Counted from the stretch's first letter, positions 16,784 to 24,038 are shown. The stretch is 27,284 nucleotides of DNA from an uncultured Lachnospiraceae bacterium (GCA_958426095.1 CATZYB010000008.1:1-27284); one strand, 5' to 3'. Program-made: numbers and translations. The notes: a model not told the origin generated them from the letters alone.

Positions 16784-16868
16784 TGCAGTTGACGGGACTT
16801 GAACCCGTACCCAGTTAACCCGGACTAGATCCTTAGTCTAGCGCGTATGCCAATTCCGCCACAACTGC
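16784..16868 (-). tRNA. tRNA-Leu, anticodon AAG
   Basis: The cloverleaf closes fully. The acceptor stem is GCAGTTG/CAACTGC with discriminator A73 (16784). The D arm is GCG/CGC with loop GAATTGGCATA. The anticodon stem is CTAGA/TCTAG with loop CTAAGGA, giving anticodon AAG at 16834-16832. A 16-nt class II variable arm has a CCGG/CTGG stem, and the T arm is ACGGG/CCCGT with loop TTCAAGT. The long variable arm and A73 fit leucine. CCA is not encoded. Unmodified A34 reads CUU; deaminated to inosine it would also read CUC and CUA. Confidence 0.95.
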
Positions 16869-16905
16869 GTTTCATTTTCTGTGCTGCTCACCAGCAACAA
16901 TATGA

Positions 16906-16934
16906 ATAATACCATGCCTTTCCAAAAAATGCAA
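16906..16934 (-). promoter_or_regulatory. Promoter of the tRNA-Leu gene
   Basis: On the minus strand TTGCAT (16934-16929), a 17-bp spacer and TATTAT (16911-16906), about 38 bp before the mature 5' end. Confidence 0.6.
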
Positions 16935-16970
16935 GCTTTTTTTTAAAAAAATTTAAAAAACCTTTTTCGT

Positions 16971-17246
16971 CTATTCTCCACCGCTGATTTTATAAATATG
17001 TTTCTTTCCCTCAAGAGTTTTTTCAAAAGACTCTCCTTCAGAAGCAGAAATCAGCATATCGTCCACAACGATATCACCGTCGCCTTCCACATCGTCATAA
17101 TCCACATCCAGACCGAAAAGCAAATCGGATAAACGGCTTAATGCTTCGTCATAACCCTCATCTTCCATTGATCCCAAAGTGATCGTAATATGGTCCACCA
17201 TTTCTTTTCCCTTTTTATTATACGTCTGTACACTAACCTGATACAT
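16971..17246 (-). CDS. Small acidic protein of unknown function
   Basis: 91 residues, unrecognised. The N-terminus (MYQVSVQTYNKKGKEMVDHI) looks like a beta strand. The middle is strongly acidic (LDVDYDDVEGDGDIVVDD) and the end is mixed (KTLEGKKHIYKISGGE). There is no signal peptide or membrane segment, so it is probably cytoplasmic. The start is supported by AGGGGG about 9 nt upstream and by a good promoter (TTTACA, 17 bp, TATACT). It stands alone between the tRNA and the divergent dehydratase genes. No clear hairpin terminator was found; only A/T tracts follow. Confidence 0.75.
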   Translation of the reverse strand: MYQVSVQTYNKKGKEMVDHITITLGSMEDEGYDEALSRLSDLLFGLDVDYDDVEGDGDIVVDDMLISASEGESFEKTLEGKKHIYKISGGE

Positions 17247-17269
17247 AAATATAACCCCCTTTTATTTAC

Positions 17270-17298
17270 AGTATAACAAAAGAGCCGACAATTGTAAA
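17270..17298 (-). promoter_or_regulatory. Promoter of the small acidic protein gene
   Basis: On the minus strand TTTACA (17298-17293), a 17-bp spacer and TATACT (17275-17270), 24 bp before the ATG. The -35 lies inside the dyad at 17293-17310. Confidence 0.65.
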
Positions 17299-17310
17299 AT
17301 TTATTTTACA
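17293..17310. promoter_or_regulatory. 18-bp dyad, candidate operator
   Basis: TGTAAAAT-TT-ATTTTACA is a perfect inverted repeat with 8-bp arms. It covers the -35 of the small acidic gene and lies 22 bp upstream of the dehydratase -35, so a bound protein could affect both directions. Its size suits a dimeric repressor; no specific regulator is assigned. Confidence 0.4.
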
Positions 17311-17331
17311 GTTCATCTTTAACGAATAAAT

Positions 17332-17360
17332 TTGACTTTGTCCTCCGGAAGCTCTATAAT
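17332..17360 (+). promoter_or_regulatory. Strong promoter of the dehydratase operon
   Basis: TTGACT (17332-17337), a 17-bp spacer and TATAAT (17355-17360). One of the two best promoter matches in the window; it predicts a start near 17367 and a leader of about 34 nt. Confidence 0.8.
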
Positions 17361-17395
17361 TTCTAATGACTCAAAAATTTGGAACTTCCGGAGGA
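17341..17395. repeat. Inverted repeat joining promoter spacer and Shine-Dalgarno
   Basis: TCCTCCGGAAG (17341-17351) lies between -35 and -10, and its exact complement CTTCCGGAGGA (17385-17395) contains the SD GGAGG. The 11-bp arms are 33 bp apart. An RNA started at 17367 would not contain the left arm, so a hairpin would form only on read-through RNA. Alternatively the arms are two DNA binding sites about four helical turns apart. Confidence 0.7.
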
Positions 17396-17400
17396 TTTTT

Positions 17401-18669
17401 ATGAATATTGCAGACAAATATATTCAATATGTAAAAACAAGAACCGAAGCGGAGCCCGAAAAAAGCTGGGATAAAATTCTCTTCGGCTTTAAGGCCAACT
17501 GCCTTCGAACCCGCTTTCTTCCCAATAAAAATATCACAAAGGGCTATCAGAAGCTGGAAGATATGATGATGAATATGGTGGCCGACTCCCTCAGCCATAA
17601 AAAAAGCTACATTTGGGGCAATATTTTTGCGCCCTGCGAGTTGATCCACAGCTTCGGCTTAAACAGCCTGTCCATCGAATGTTTATCCTGCTATGTGGCC
17701 GGCTATCATCTCGAGGATTTTTTCATTGATTTCGCCCAGAGTCTGGGCTTTGCGCCCACCCTCTGCTCCTATCACAAAACCTTTATCGGAGCTGTCGAAA
17801 GCGGCACTATTCCGTCGGCTTCCTATGCCGTCACCACCTCTTTATCCTGTGACGGCAACCTGAACACTTTCCGCTATCTGCAGAAGAAAAATCATGTACC
17901 TTTTACTTTACTGGACGTGCCTTACACGGATGATGAAGCCTCGATCGATTATCTGGCTTCTCAGTTCGAAGCTATGGTTCATGATATGGAAGAACATCTT
18001 GGACGGAAATTTCAACTGGAAAAATTGAAGGAATCCCTTCGTATTGAAAATGAAACCCGGGAAGAACTGATGAAATTTTATGAACTGGCTCAACATTATT
18101 ATTATCCCGGTGAGCTGATCCATCAGTTATATATGATGATGGGAACCCATCTTTTAATGGGTACTCAAAAATTTTTGGATCTGGTTCGTTTTATGAATAA
18201 AGAGATCCAAACATATCCGGTCTTCACCGGCAAACGGATCCTCTGGATTCACCTGATCCCATACTATCAGGAGAGCTTAAAGCAATACTTTAACAGCAGT
18301 GAAAAATACCAGCTTCTGGCCGGAGATATCATCTTTGACTTTACCGACACCCTGGATCCGGAAGACCCTTTCCGCTCCCTGGCTCGAAAACTGATCAAAA
18401 ATGTCTATAATGGTTCTTACAGCCATAAAGCCCAGGCCATCGGAAAATTGACCGATATTCTTCACCCTGACGCAGTTATTCACTTCTGCCACTGGGGATG
18501 TAAACAGGCCTCCGGCGGAAGCCTTCTCTTAAAAGAAGCCATGAAAGAGAGAAACATTCCGATGCTTATTCTGGACGGCGACGGCGTGGACCACCGGAAC
18601 AGTCATGACGGACAGATCAAAACGCGTCTGGAAGCCTTTCTGGAAATGATCGAGGAGGAAGAGAAATGA
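17401..18669 (+). CDS. (R)-2-hydroxyacyl-CoA dehydratase family, first subunit
   Basis: 422 residues, PF06050 (HgdA/HgdB, FldB/C, BcrB/C class). Enzymes of this class remove water from a 2-hydroxyacyl-CoA, or reduce an aromatic CoA, by one-electron chemistry on an Fe-S cluster, in the cytoplasm of anaerobes. Visible marks are FAPCELIHSFGLNSLSIECL near residue 76, SLSCDGN near residue 150, HFCHWGCKQASGG near residue 361 and LDGDGVDHRNSHDGQIKTRL near the end. These cysteines include the probable cluster ligands. The ATG at 17401 has GGAGG at 6-nt spacing; the frame upstream to 17332 is untranslated promoter. The stop overlaps the next start (ATGA). The substrate is unknown. Confidence 0.93.
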   Translation: MNIADKYIQYVKTRTEAEPEKSWDKILFGFKANCLRTRFLPNKNITKGYQKLEDMMMNMVADSLSHKKSYIWGNIFAPCELIHSFGLNSLSIECLSCYVAGYHLEDFFIDFAQSLGFAPTLCSYHKTFIGAVESGTIPSASYAVTTSLSCDGNLNTFRYLQKKNHVPFTLLDVPYTDDEASIDYLASQFEAMVHDMEEHLGRKFQLEKLKESLRIENETREELMKFYELAQHYYYPGELIHQLYMMMGTHLLMGTQKFLDLVRFMNKEIQTYPVFTGKRILWIHLIPYYQESLKQYFNSSEKYQLLAGDIIFDFTDTLDPEDPFRSLARKLIKNVYNGSYSHKAQAIGKLTDILHPDAVIHFCHWGCKQASGGSLLLKEAMKERNIPMLILDGDGVDHRNSHDGQIKTRLEAFLEMIEEEEK

Positions 18670-19574
18670 TCGGATATATATGTAAATATACGCCCATTGA
18701 GGTCTTTGAATCCATGGGACTTGAAATGAAACGCATTGAACCGGAGGTGGCCAGCTTTAACCAGGCCGATACCCTGATGCACCCGAATATCTGCAGTTTT
18801 GCCAAAGGCGTACTGGAGGACGTACTCGCAAACCACTATGAAGGTATTATTCTGACGACTTGCTGCGACAGTATCCGACGGCTTTACGACGTACTGGCAG
18901 AAAGATTGCCGGACACTTTTATTTATATTCTGGACATTCCGAGAATCACTAAGGACGGCGGCATTAAACTCTATGAGCTGCGTATCCGGGAAATGATTGC
19001 CGCCTATGAAAAGTTTTCCGGGAAAAAATTCGATGAGAAAAAACTGGAAACTATTTTATAAAGAGAGTCTGAAAAACAGACGTCTATCCATCCTTCGGAG
19101 GGAACACGCATCGGCATTCTGGGCGCCAGAGCAAATAAAAGCATCCATAAAATTCTTAGCGAACATGGGGTGCAGGTTGCCTTTGATATCACCTGTACCG
19201 GACTTGACCGAAAACTTCTTTATGATAAAGACGAACCATTCACCGGTTATGTCCGCGGACTTTTAAGCCAGTTCCCCTGTATGCGTATGGAAACCGCCGC
19301 TAACCGTGATCTGCTCATCCAGAAATACGCCGACAGCGCCGACGGTATCATTTATCACACCGTTCAGTTCTGCGACAGCTATTCCTATGAATATGCCTGG
19401 CTGAAAGAAATCATTCAAAAGCCGCTGCTTTTGTTGGAAACAGATAATACGACACAGAGCTACGGGCAGATTCTCACCCGGATGGAAGCCTTTCTGGAAT
19501 CCATACAAAAATCCGGTGATGAACGCAAAAAGCAGGCAAAACAAAAAATTAAAATATCCGAAGGAGAGAATACA
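18666..19574 (+). pseudogene. (R)-2-hydroxyacyl-CoA dehydratase second subunit, interrupted by in-frame TAA
   Basis: The first 131 codons (MIGYICKYTPIEVFESMGLE onward, with HPNICSFAKGVLEDV and GIILTTCCDSIRRLYDVL) are a normal N-terminal half of a PF06050 subunit. The frame then ends in TAA at 19059-19061. The same frame continues at once with the second half of the family: RIGILGARANKS, VAFDITCTGLDRK, LLSQFPCMRMETAANR, DGIIYHTVQFCDSYSYEYA and TRMEAFLESI. A full subunit would be about 300 residues up to that point. A CAA-to-TAA change would explain the stop; a sequence error is possible. GGAGGG at 19097-19102 lies 7 nt before an in-frame ATC (19110), so re-initiation cannot be excluded. No stop separates this part from the activator. 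Confidence 0.85.
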
Positions 19575-20351
19575 ATGTATGTTATGGGTATAGACAGCGG
19601 TTCTACTTCCACCAATGCCGTTATTATGGACAATGCTCGAAATATTAAAGCCTTTTCTGTCGTCCGGACCGGAGCTAAATCCGGCGAAAGCGCCGAACGT
19701 ATCCTGGCCGATGTTCTTGAAAAAGCTCACTTAAAAAAAGAAGAAATTTCCTGGATCGTATCCACCGGTTACGGACGGGTCAGCATTCCTTTTGCTGATG
19801 AAAATGTGACGGAAATCAGCTGCCATGGACGGGGCGCCCACTACTTCAATCCGAAAATCAGGACCATCCTTGATATCGGCGGTCAGGACAGCAAGGCTAT
19901 CAAGCTGGATGCCGGCGGCGAGGTCATTGATTTTGTGATGAATGATAAATGCGCTGCAGGAACGGGACGTTTTCTGGAAGCCATCGCCCGTACTCTGGAA
20001 ATCGGCATTGATGAACTGGGCCCTGCGGCCTTAAAGTCCACCGAAGATATCGAAATCACCAGCATGTGTACTGTTTTTGCCGAATCCGAGGTCATCTCTC
20101 TTATTGCCAATAATAAGGAAGAGTCCGATATTGCCAACGGCATCTGCAAGGCCATTGCCAGTAAAGCCTACTCGCTTCTAAAACGGGTCGGTCTGGAGCC
20201 AGACTACATGATGACCGGAGGCGTTGCAAAAAATCCGGGCGTTGTCCGGGCCGTGGAGGAAAAAATTCAGGCTAGGCTTTATATCTGTCCGGAACCGGAG
20301 ATTGTCGGCGCAGTCGGCGCTGCTCTCTACGCACTGGATACGCTAAAATAA
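19575..20351 (+). CDS. 2-hydroxyacyl-CoA dehydratase activator (HgdC/YjiL-type ATPase)
   Basis: 258 residues, BadF/BadG/HgdC family (PF01869). The homodimer holds one [4Fe-4S] cluster and uses ATP to push an electron into the dehydratase. Visible: phosphate-1 motif GIDSGSTSTNAV at residues 5-16, GYGR, DIGGQDSKAI, cluster cysteine in NDKCAAGTGRFLE, second cysteine in TSMCTVFAESEV, and adenosine motif MTGGVAKNPGVV. The ATG at 19575 has AAGGAGAG upstream. The frame is also open backward through the second dehydratase subunit to 19062, so a fused product is possible. Length matches stand-alone activators. A terminator follows. Confidence 0.94.
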   Translation: MYVMGIDSGSTSTNAVIMDNARNIKAFSVVRTGAKSGESAERILADVLEKAHLKKEEISWIVSTGYGRVSIPFADENVTEISCHGRGAHYFNPKIRTILDIGGQDSKAIKLDAGGEVIDFVMNDKCAAGTGRFLEAIARTLEIGIDELGPAALKSTEDIEITSMCTVFAESEVISLIANNKEESDIANGICKAIASKAYSLLKRVGLEPDYMMTGGVAKNPGVVRAVEEKIQARLYICPEPEIVGAVGAALYALDTLK

Positions 20352-20356
20352 TTTTT

Positions 20357-20393
20357 AAAGGGCAAAGCCGCTTCATAAATGACTTTGCCCTTT
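20357..20393. terminator. Bidirectional rho-independent terminator
   Basis: AAAGGGCAAAG (20357-20367) and CTTTGCCCTTT (20383-20393) form a perfect 11-bp stem with a 15-nt loop between convergent genes, with T-rich sequence on both strands. Confidence 0.88.
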
Positions 20394-20396
20394 CTT

Positions 20397-21170
20397 TTAT
20401 TTCCTTTTATCACCTAAAAGATTTTCCAGACGTATCATAGGAAACCGCTGAACCTTTGCCGGTACTTTTATCTCATCCTCTTTAGAAATTTCATCCCGGA
20501 TACTCTGCATACGCATATCCAATTCTGAACTTATACGTGCACATGTTTCCAATTCCTTCGCCAATCGCTCCGCCTGTTCCGTCGGAATATTCTTTTTATA
20601 TTGGAGTTTATGTTCCAGACTGGCCCAGAAATCCATGGCTATCGTCCGGAGCTGAACTTCCACTTTCATATTCCTTTTCTCTTTCTCCAGAAATATAGGC
20701 ACCTCAACGATCAGATGGAGACTTCGATATCCGCTCGGCTTCGGATGTTTTATATAATCCTTCTCTTCGACCAAAGTTATATCATCCTGGCTGAGCAAAC
20801 ATTCTGCTAATGTATATATATCATCCGGAAATGAGCAAATGACACGGACACCAGCCATATCCCAAATATTTTCTTCAAGTGATTCCAAAGAAAGTGAAAT
20901 ACCTTTTTTTCGCATTTTGCGTACCAGACTGTCCATAGACTTTAAACGAGACTTTATGCCCTCGATCGGATTCCTGTCATATTGAAGAGAATATTGTTCA
21001 TTAAGAACTCTGAATTTCGTTTCCACTTCCATAATAGCACATCGATAATAAGCCATCAAAGCGTCAAAGGGCGCTGTATTCTGTTTCATAAAATCCAGAA
21101 ATTCATCGGACATCAAACTTTCCCGTATAAAACGTTCTCTTCCCTGTTCCATGATATCAGCTACGTACAT
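20397..21170 (-). CDS. GTP pyrophosphokinase family small alarmone synthetase
   Basis: 257 residues, RelQ/YjbM-like: a single (p)ppGpp synthetase domain without hydrolase, TGS or ACT domains. Visible: DMAGVRVICSFPDDIYTLAE (about residues 108-127), KPSGYRSLHLIVEVP, and VEVQLRTIAMDFWASLEHKL, where the Glu-Val-Gln-Leu-Arg-Thr segment belongs to the catalytic site. The tail, after LAKELETCARISSELDMRM, is helical and suits oligomer formation. The ATG at 21170 has AAAGGAG 10 nt upstream. A good promoter lies upstream (TTGAAT, 17 bp, TATACT). The gene stands alone and would make alarmone from GTP/GDP and ATP under stress (family knowledge). Confidence 0.92.
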   Translation of the reverse strand: MYVADIMEQGRERFIRESLMSDEFLDFMKQNTAPFDALMAYYRCAIMEVETKFRVLNEQYSLQYDRNPIEGIKSRLKSMDSLVRKMRKKGISLSLESLEENIWDMAGVRVICSFPDDIYTLAECLLSQDDITLVEEKDYIKHPKPSGYRSLHLIVEVPIFLEKEKRNMKVEVQLRTIAMDFWASLEHKLQYKKNIPTEQAERLAKELETCARISSELDMRMQSIRDEISKEDEIKVPAKVQRFPMIRLENLLGDKRK

Positions 21171-21198
21171 CTTTATACCACTCCTTTAACTGATGTAT

Positions 21199-21227
21199 AG
21201 TATACATTTTTTCAGCAGAAAATTCAA
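21199..21227 (-). promoter_or_regulatory. Promoter of the alarmone synthetase gene
   Basis: On the minus strand TTGAAT (21227-21222), a 17-bp spacer and TATACT (21204-21199), 28 bp before the ATG. Confidence 0.65.
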
Positions 21228-21280
21228 TTGTTGACAAATCAGAACAGCACAAAAAACATAGCTGACATGAAAACAGTTAA

Positions 21281-23248
21281 TTACATATAATCTTTCAATA
21301 CGTCATGGTCTCTTAATACTTTCTCCACAACCGTGCCTTTTACGACATGAATTAATGGCTTCTTAAGTGCATTCAGCGGTCCAGGCAGCTCGATTTCCAG
21401 AGGTGATTTTCCATCCATCAGTTTGACTGAACTGTCCAGCAGTTCCCGGATATCGTAAACACTGCCCCAAACTTCCGGAACGCCCCGATCTACGCCGAGA
21501 AGTCCATAGACAGCTTCCATAGCTGTCCGCACGGAATATTCGGTCGTAAATACGGTATCCCTTGGCGTTTCTGCAAACTGACCAAGAAATGCAAAGTTGA
21601 CACAGCCATCCGGAATAACATCCGGCCGGTCACCTTTCGTTCTCGGCATGAAGAAAGCGGTAATATACGGCATCATCGTCGGAACACAGACAGCACTGTT
21701 CTCAGCCAATTCCGGAATCTGATCTACCGGGACACCCATATGATACAGCCATTCTTCTGTGATTTCTTTTCCGGTACATTCTTTCATAGGTTTCTTCACG
21801 TAATCACCAGGAACGTCGGTAAACAAACCATAGACCCAAACACAAACCTGATCCGGATTCTGTTCTTTAAACTGTCCCTGACGATTAATCGTCCAACTCA
21901 TCAGCCAACTGGAATCCTGGCAGCTTACGATACCGCCGGTAACAACCTTGCCGCTCTTCGGATCCCGTTTACAGATATTTGTAATATATGGAAGAATCTT
22001 GTCATCCAGGGTCGTTACTGTAGCCGATTCCCAGTTAGTCTTTGTAATATCGGAACAGAATTTTTCCGGATGGCCGAAGGATGGATCCTGCTTGGCAATA
22101 TTTTTCCAGAGGCTCCAGCAACCGCTTGTTCGTACTTCCGCATCACCGTTCGGCGCATGATTCTGATCACCATAGATGGTTCCTTCTGTGCAGCTTCCAT
22201 TAGTTACAAATACCAGGTCATTTTCTGTCAGCATGATGCCTTTTTCCACGCCTTTAACCTTACACTCGATGGCCGTAGCAATCTTTTTACCATCTTTAAA
22301 CTCAAAAATAACATTTGTAACTTCTGTATTAAACTGGAAATCTACGCCGGCTGCTTCCAGATATTTCTGCATTGGAAGGATCAGGGATTCATACTGATTA
22401 TATTTTGTAAATTTCAAAGCGCTGAAATCCGGAAGCCCGGCAATATGATGGATAAATCTCTGAAAATATAACTTCATTTCCAATGCGCTGTGCCAGTTTT
22501 CAAAAGCAAACATCGTTCTCCAATACAGCCAGAATGTGGAATCAAAGACTTCTTCGTCAAAAACATCTTCAATCGTCTTATCGTACAAATCTTCATCCTT
22601 TGTCATAAAAAGCTTCATAATTTCCATGCAGCCTTTCTGGCTCAGATTAAATTTACCGTCGGTATGGGCATCCTGTCCCCGGTTGACTGTGGCACGGCAC
22701 AGAGAGTAGTTCGGATCATGCTTATTCAGCCAGTAATATTCATCCAGTACGGAAACTCCCGGTGTCTCAATAGAAGGAATACTGCGGAATAAATCCCAAA
22801 GACATTCAAAATGATTTTCCATCTCTCTTCCGCCGCGCATTACATAACCGCGGGTCGGATCGTTAATACCGTCACAGGCGCCTCCGGCAATATCCATGGC
22901 CTCTAAAATATGAATATGCCCTCCTGGCATCTGTCCGTCCCGGACAAGAAAGCAGGCGGCCGCCAAAGCAGCTAATCCGCTGCCTACAATATAAGCATTT
23001 TTATCATCGACGCCCTCCGGTTTCTCCGGACGGGCAAAAGCTTCATAGTTTCCGTTCGTATAGTAAATACCTTTGCTGTTTCTGGCATTCTTCCCACGTT
23101 CCGTATTACGGTAATCACGTTTTGCTTCCGCAGCTTTCCTCTGAGTTTCCTTTTTACTTTTCTTTGTTTTCTTTACCGCCAACGCTGCTGCTCCGGCTCC
23201 TGCGATCACAGCCGATGTCATACCCAGTTTCATTCCTTTTTTTGCCAT
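21281..23248 (-). CDS. ohyA: Oleate hydratase (MCRA family) with N-terminal extension
   Basis: 655 residues, PF06100. FAD-dependent enzyme that adds water to the cis-9 double bond of oleate and related free fatty acids, often for detoxification. Visible: dinucleotide motif AYIVGSGLAALAAACFL near residue 87, GGACDG, active-site region RGGREMENHFECLWDLF, and downstream SCQDSSWLMSWTINRQGQF and TEYSVRTAMEAVYGLL. The family normally begins near YYTNGNYEAFARP, which here is residue 62. The first 60 residues are extra: an Ala/Gly-rich hydrophobic run (10-25) and then many Lys and Arg. The start at 23248 is supported by AGGTGG at 8-nt spacing; the codons for MVIF just upstream are not needed. Its own promoter lies at 23304-23332. 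No clear terminator follows. Confidence 0.93.
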   Translation of the reverse strand: MAKKGMKLGMTSAVIAGAGAAALAVKKTKKSKKETQRKAAEAKRDYRNTERGKNARNSKGIYYTNGNYEAFARPEKPEGVDDKNAYIVGSGLAALAAACFLVRDGQMPGGHIHILEAMDIAGGACDGINDPTRGYVMRGGREMENHFECLWDLFRSIPSIETPGVSVLDEYYWLNKHDPNYSLCRATVNRGQDAHTDGKFNLSQKGCMEIMKLFMTKDEDLYDKTIEDVFDEEVFDSTFWLYWRTMFAFENWHSALEMKLYFQRFIHHIAGLPDFSALKFTKYNQYESLILPMQKYLEAAGVDFQFNTEVTNVIFEFKDGKKIATAIECKVKGVEKGIMLTENDLVFVTNGSCTEGTIYGDQNHAPNGDAEVRTSGCWSLWKNIAKQDPSFGHPEKFCSDITKTNWESATVTTLDDKILPYITNICKRDPKSGKVVTGGIVSCQDSSWLMSWTINRQGQFKEQNPDQVCVWVYGLFTDVPGDYVKKPMKECTGKEITEEWLYHMGVPVDQIPELAENSAVCVPTMMPYITAFFMPRTKGDRPDVIPDGCVNFAFLGQFAETPRDTVFTTEYSVRTAMEAVYGLLGVDRGVPEVWGSVYDIRELLDSSVKLMDGKSPLEIELPGPLNALKKPLIHVVKGTVVEKVLRDHDVLKDYM

Positions 23249-23273
23249 AAAGATAACCACCTTTCACATATAT

Positions 23274-23286
23274 CAAAATCGTTTTG
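23274..23286. promoter_or_regulatory. Candidate operator in the oleate hydratase leader
   Basis: CAAAA-TCG-TTTTG is an inverted repeat with 5-bp arms. It lies about 18 bp downstream of the -10 and 26 bp before the ATG, where the neighbouring TetR protein could block transcription. Short and A/T-rich, so tentative. Confidence 0.3.
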
Positions 23287-23303
23287 TTCCTTTCTATGTT
23301 TCC

Positions 23304-23332
23304 ATATTATCTTTATCGCATTCCAAATTCAA
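23304..23332 (-). promoter_or_regulatory. Promoter of the oleate hydratase gene
   Basis: On the minus strand TTGAAT (23332-23327), a 17-bp spacer and TAATAT (23309-23304). It lies after the TetR terminator, so ohyA has its own transcript. Confidence 0.6.
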
Positions 23333-23337
23333 TTTAC

Positions 23338-23380
23338 AAAACAGGGGCAATGATAAAAAACTTATCATGCCCCCGGTTTT
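23338..23380 (-). terminator. Terminator overlapping the end of the TetR gene
   Basis: Stem parts TGATAA/TTATCA, GGGGCA/TGCCCC and AAAAC/GTTTT (23338-23356 with 23362-23380) pair with one bulge and a small internal loop around a 5-nt loop. The TetR stop codon (23365-23367) lies inside the stem. The T run on the minus strand is short. Confidence 0.7.
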
Positions 23381-23931
23381 GATAAAAAGTTATGAATGGA
23401 ATTGGTAATATTTCCTTTCATCATTGTGCTGAGATTCTCAACAATTTCCTGATAATCATCTTTCATTCCCTGTTTGATCCAGTCCAGCATAATGCCCACA
23501 AAACTGTATTTATAAACATCGGCAATAAACTTCTTTTCTTCCTCGGAAATATCCATGCCTGCAGACTTTTCTTCCACGACCCCCATAATTAAATCATATG
23601 TAAGTTTAAAAAGATAATTTTCAATCTGCTCCCTGCTGACAGAGTGGTAAACATTCATAATAAACGGCTTATTTTCCATAACCGCCTCAAAAATCTGAAG
23701 CAGCCCTTCCTGCCAGCTGTCATAGGTTTTCTTTCCCTGCAAGGCCCTTGAAGCATCCTCCACGCACGCCCACTCAGTCAAATCGTAAATATCCTTAAAA
23801 TGATAATAAAAGGCCATGCGGCTGATTCCGCAATCAGAGGTTAAATCATTGATCGTAATCTTATCCAGCGGTTTCTTCAATAAAAGCTTCTTTAACGAGG
23901 CCTCCAGCGCATATTTTGTTCGGTTTGACAT
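23365..23931 (-). CDS. TetR/AcrR-family regulator
   Basis: 188 residues. The N-terminal helix-turn-helix covers about residues 1-50: TKYALEASLKKLLLKKPLDK, then ITINDLTSDCGISRMAFYYH and FKDIYDLTEW. The remaining all-helical domain resembles the C-terminal type found in DhaS-like TetR proteins (YKYSFVGIMLDWIKQGMKDD, close to the usual [FY]-x-x-x-G-hydrophobic-x-x-x-W pattern). It lies directly upstream of oleate hydratase on the same strand but is separated from it by a terminator and a new promoter. The simplest reading is a fatty-acid-responsive repressor of ohyA; this is inference. A promoter of its own lies at 23966-23994. Confidence 0.92.
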   Translation of the reverse strand: MSNRTKYALEASLKKLLLKKPLDKITINDLTSDCGISRMAFYYHFKDIYDLTEWACVEDASRALQGKKTYDSWQEGLLQIFEAVMENKPFIMNVYHSVSREQIENYLFKLTYDLIMGVVEEKSAGMDISEEEKKFIADVYKYSFVGIMLDWIKQGMKDDYQEIVENLSTMMKGNITNSIHNFLSKPGA

Positions 23932-23965
23932 GATGTCATCTCCGTTCTGTCTATATTTTTTTCTT

Positions 23966-23994
23966 ATGTTAACACAAAAATAAAATCAATGCAA
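23966..23994 (-). promoter_or_regulatory. Promoter of the TetR gene
   Basis: On the minus strand TTGCAT (23994-23989), a 17-bp spacer and TAACAT (23971-23966), 34 bp before the ATG. The small palindrome TGTTAACA (23967-23974) covers the -10 and could take part in autoregulation. Confidence 0.55.
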
Positions 23995-24000
23995 TTCAAG

Positions 24001-24038
24001 TAAAAGAAAACAGGTATAGCCGTCACAAGCTATACCTG
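24001..24038 (-). terminator. Terminator after the heme-transport operon and M23 remnant
   Basis: CAGGTATAGC (24011-24020) and GCTATACCTG (24029-24038) form a perfect 10-bp stem with an 8-nt loop. On the minus strand it is followed by TTTTCTTTTA. It starts 13 bp after the stop of the M23 remnant. Confidence 0.85.

Noticed and set aside
19059..19061. Programmed recoding (selenocysteine or pyrrolysine) in the dehydratase
   Set aside because: The codon is TAA, which neither system uses, and no downstream structured element was evident.
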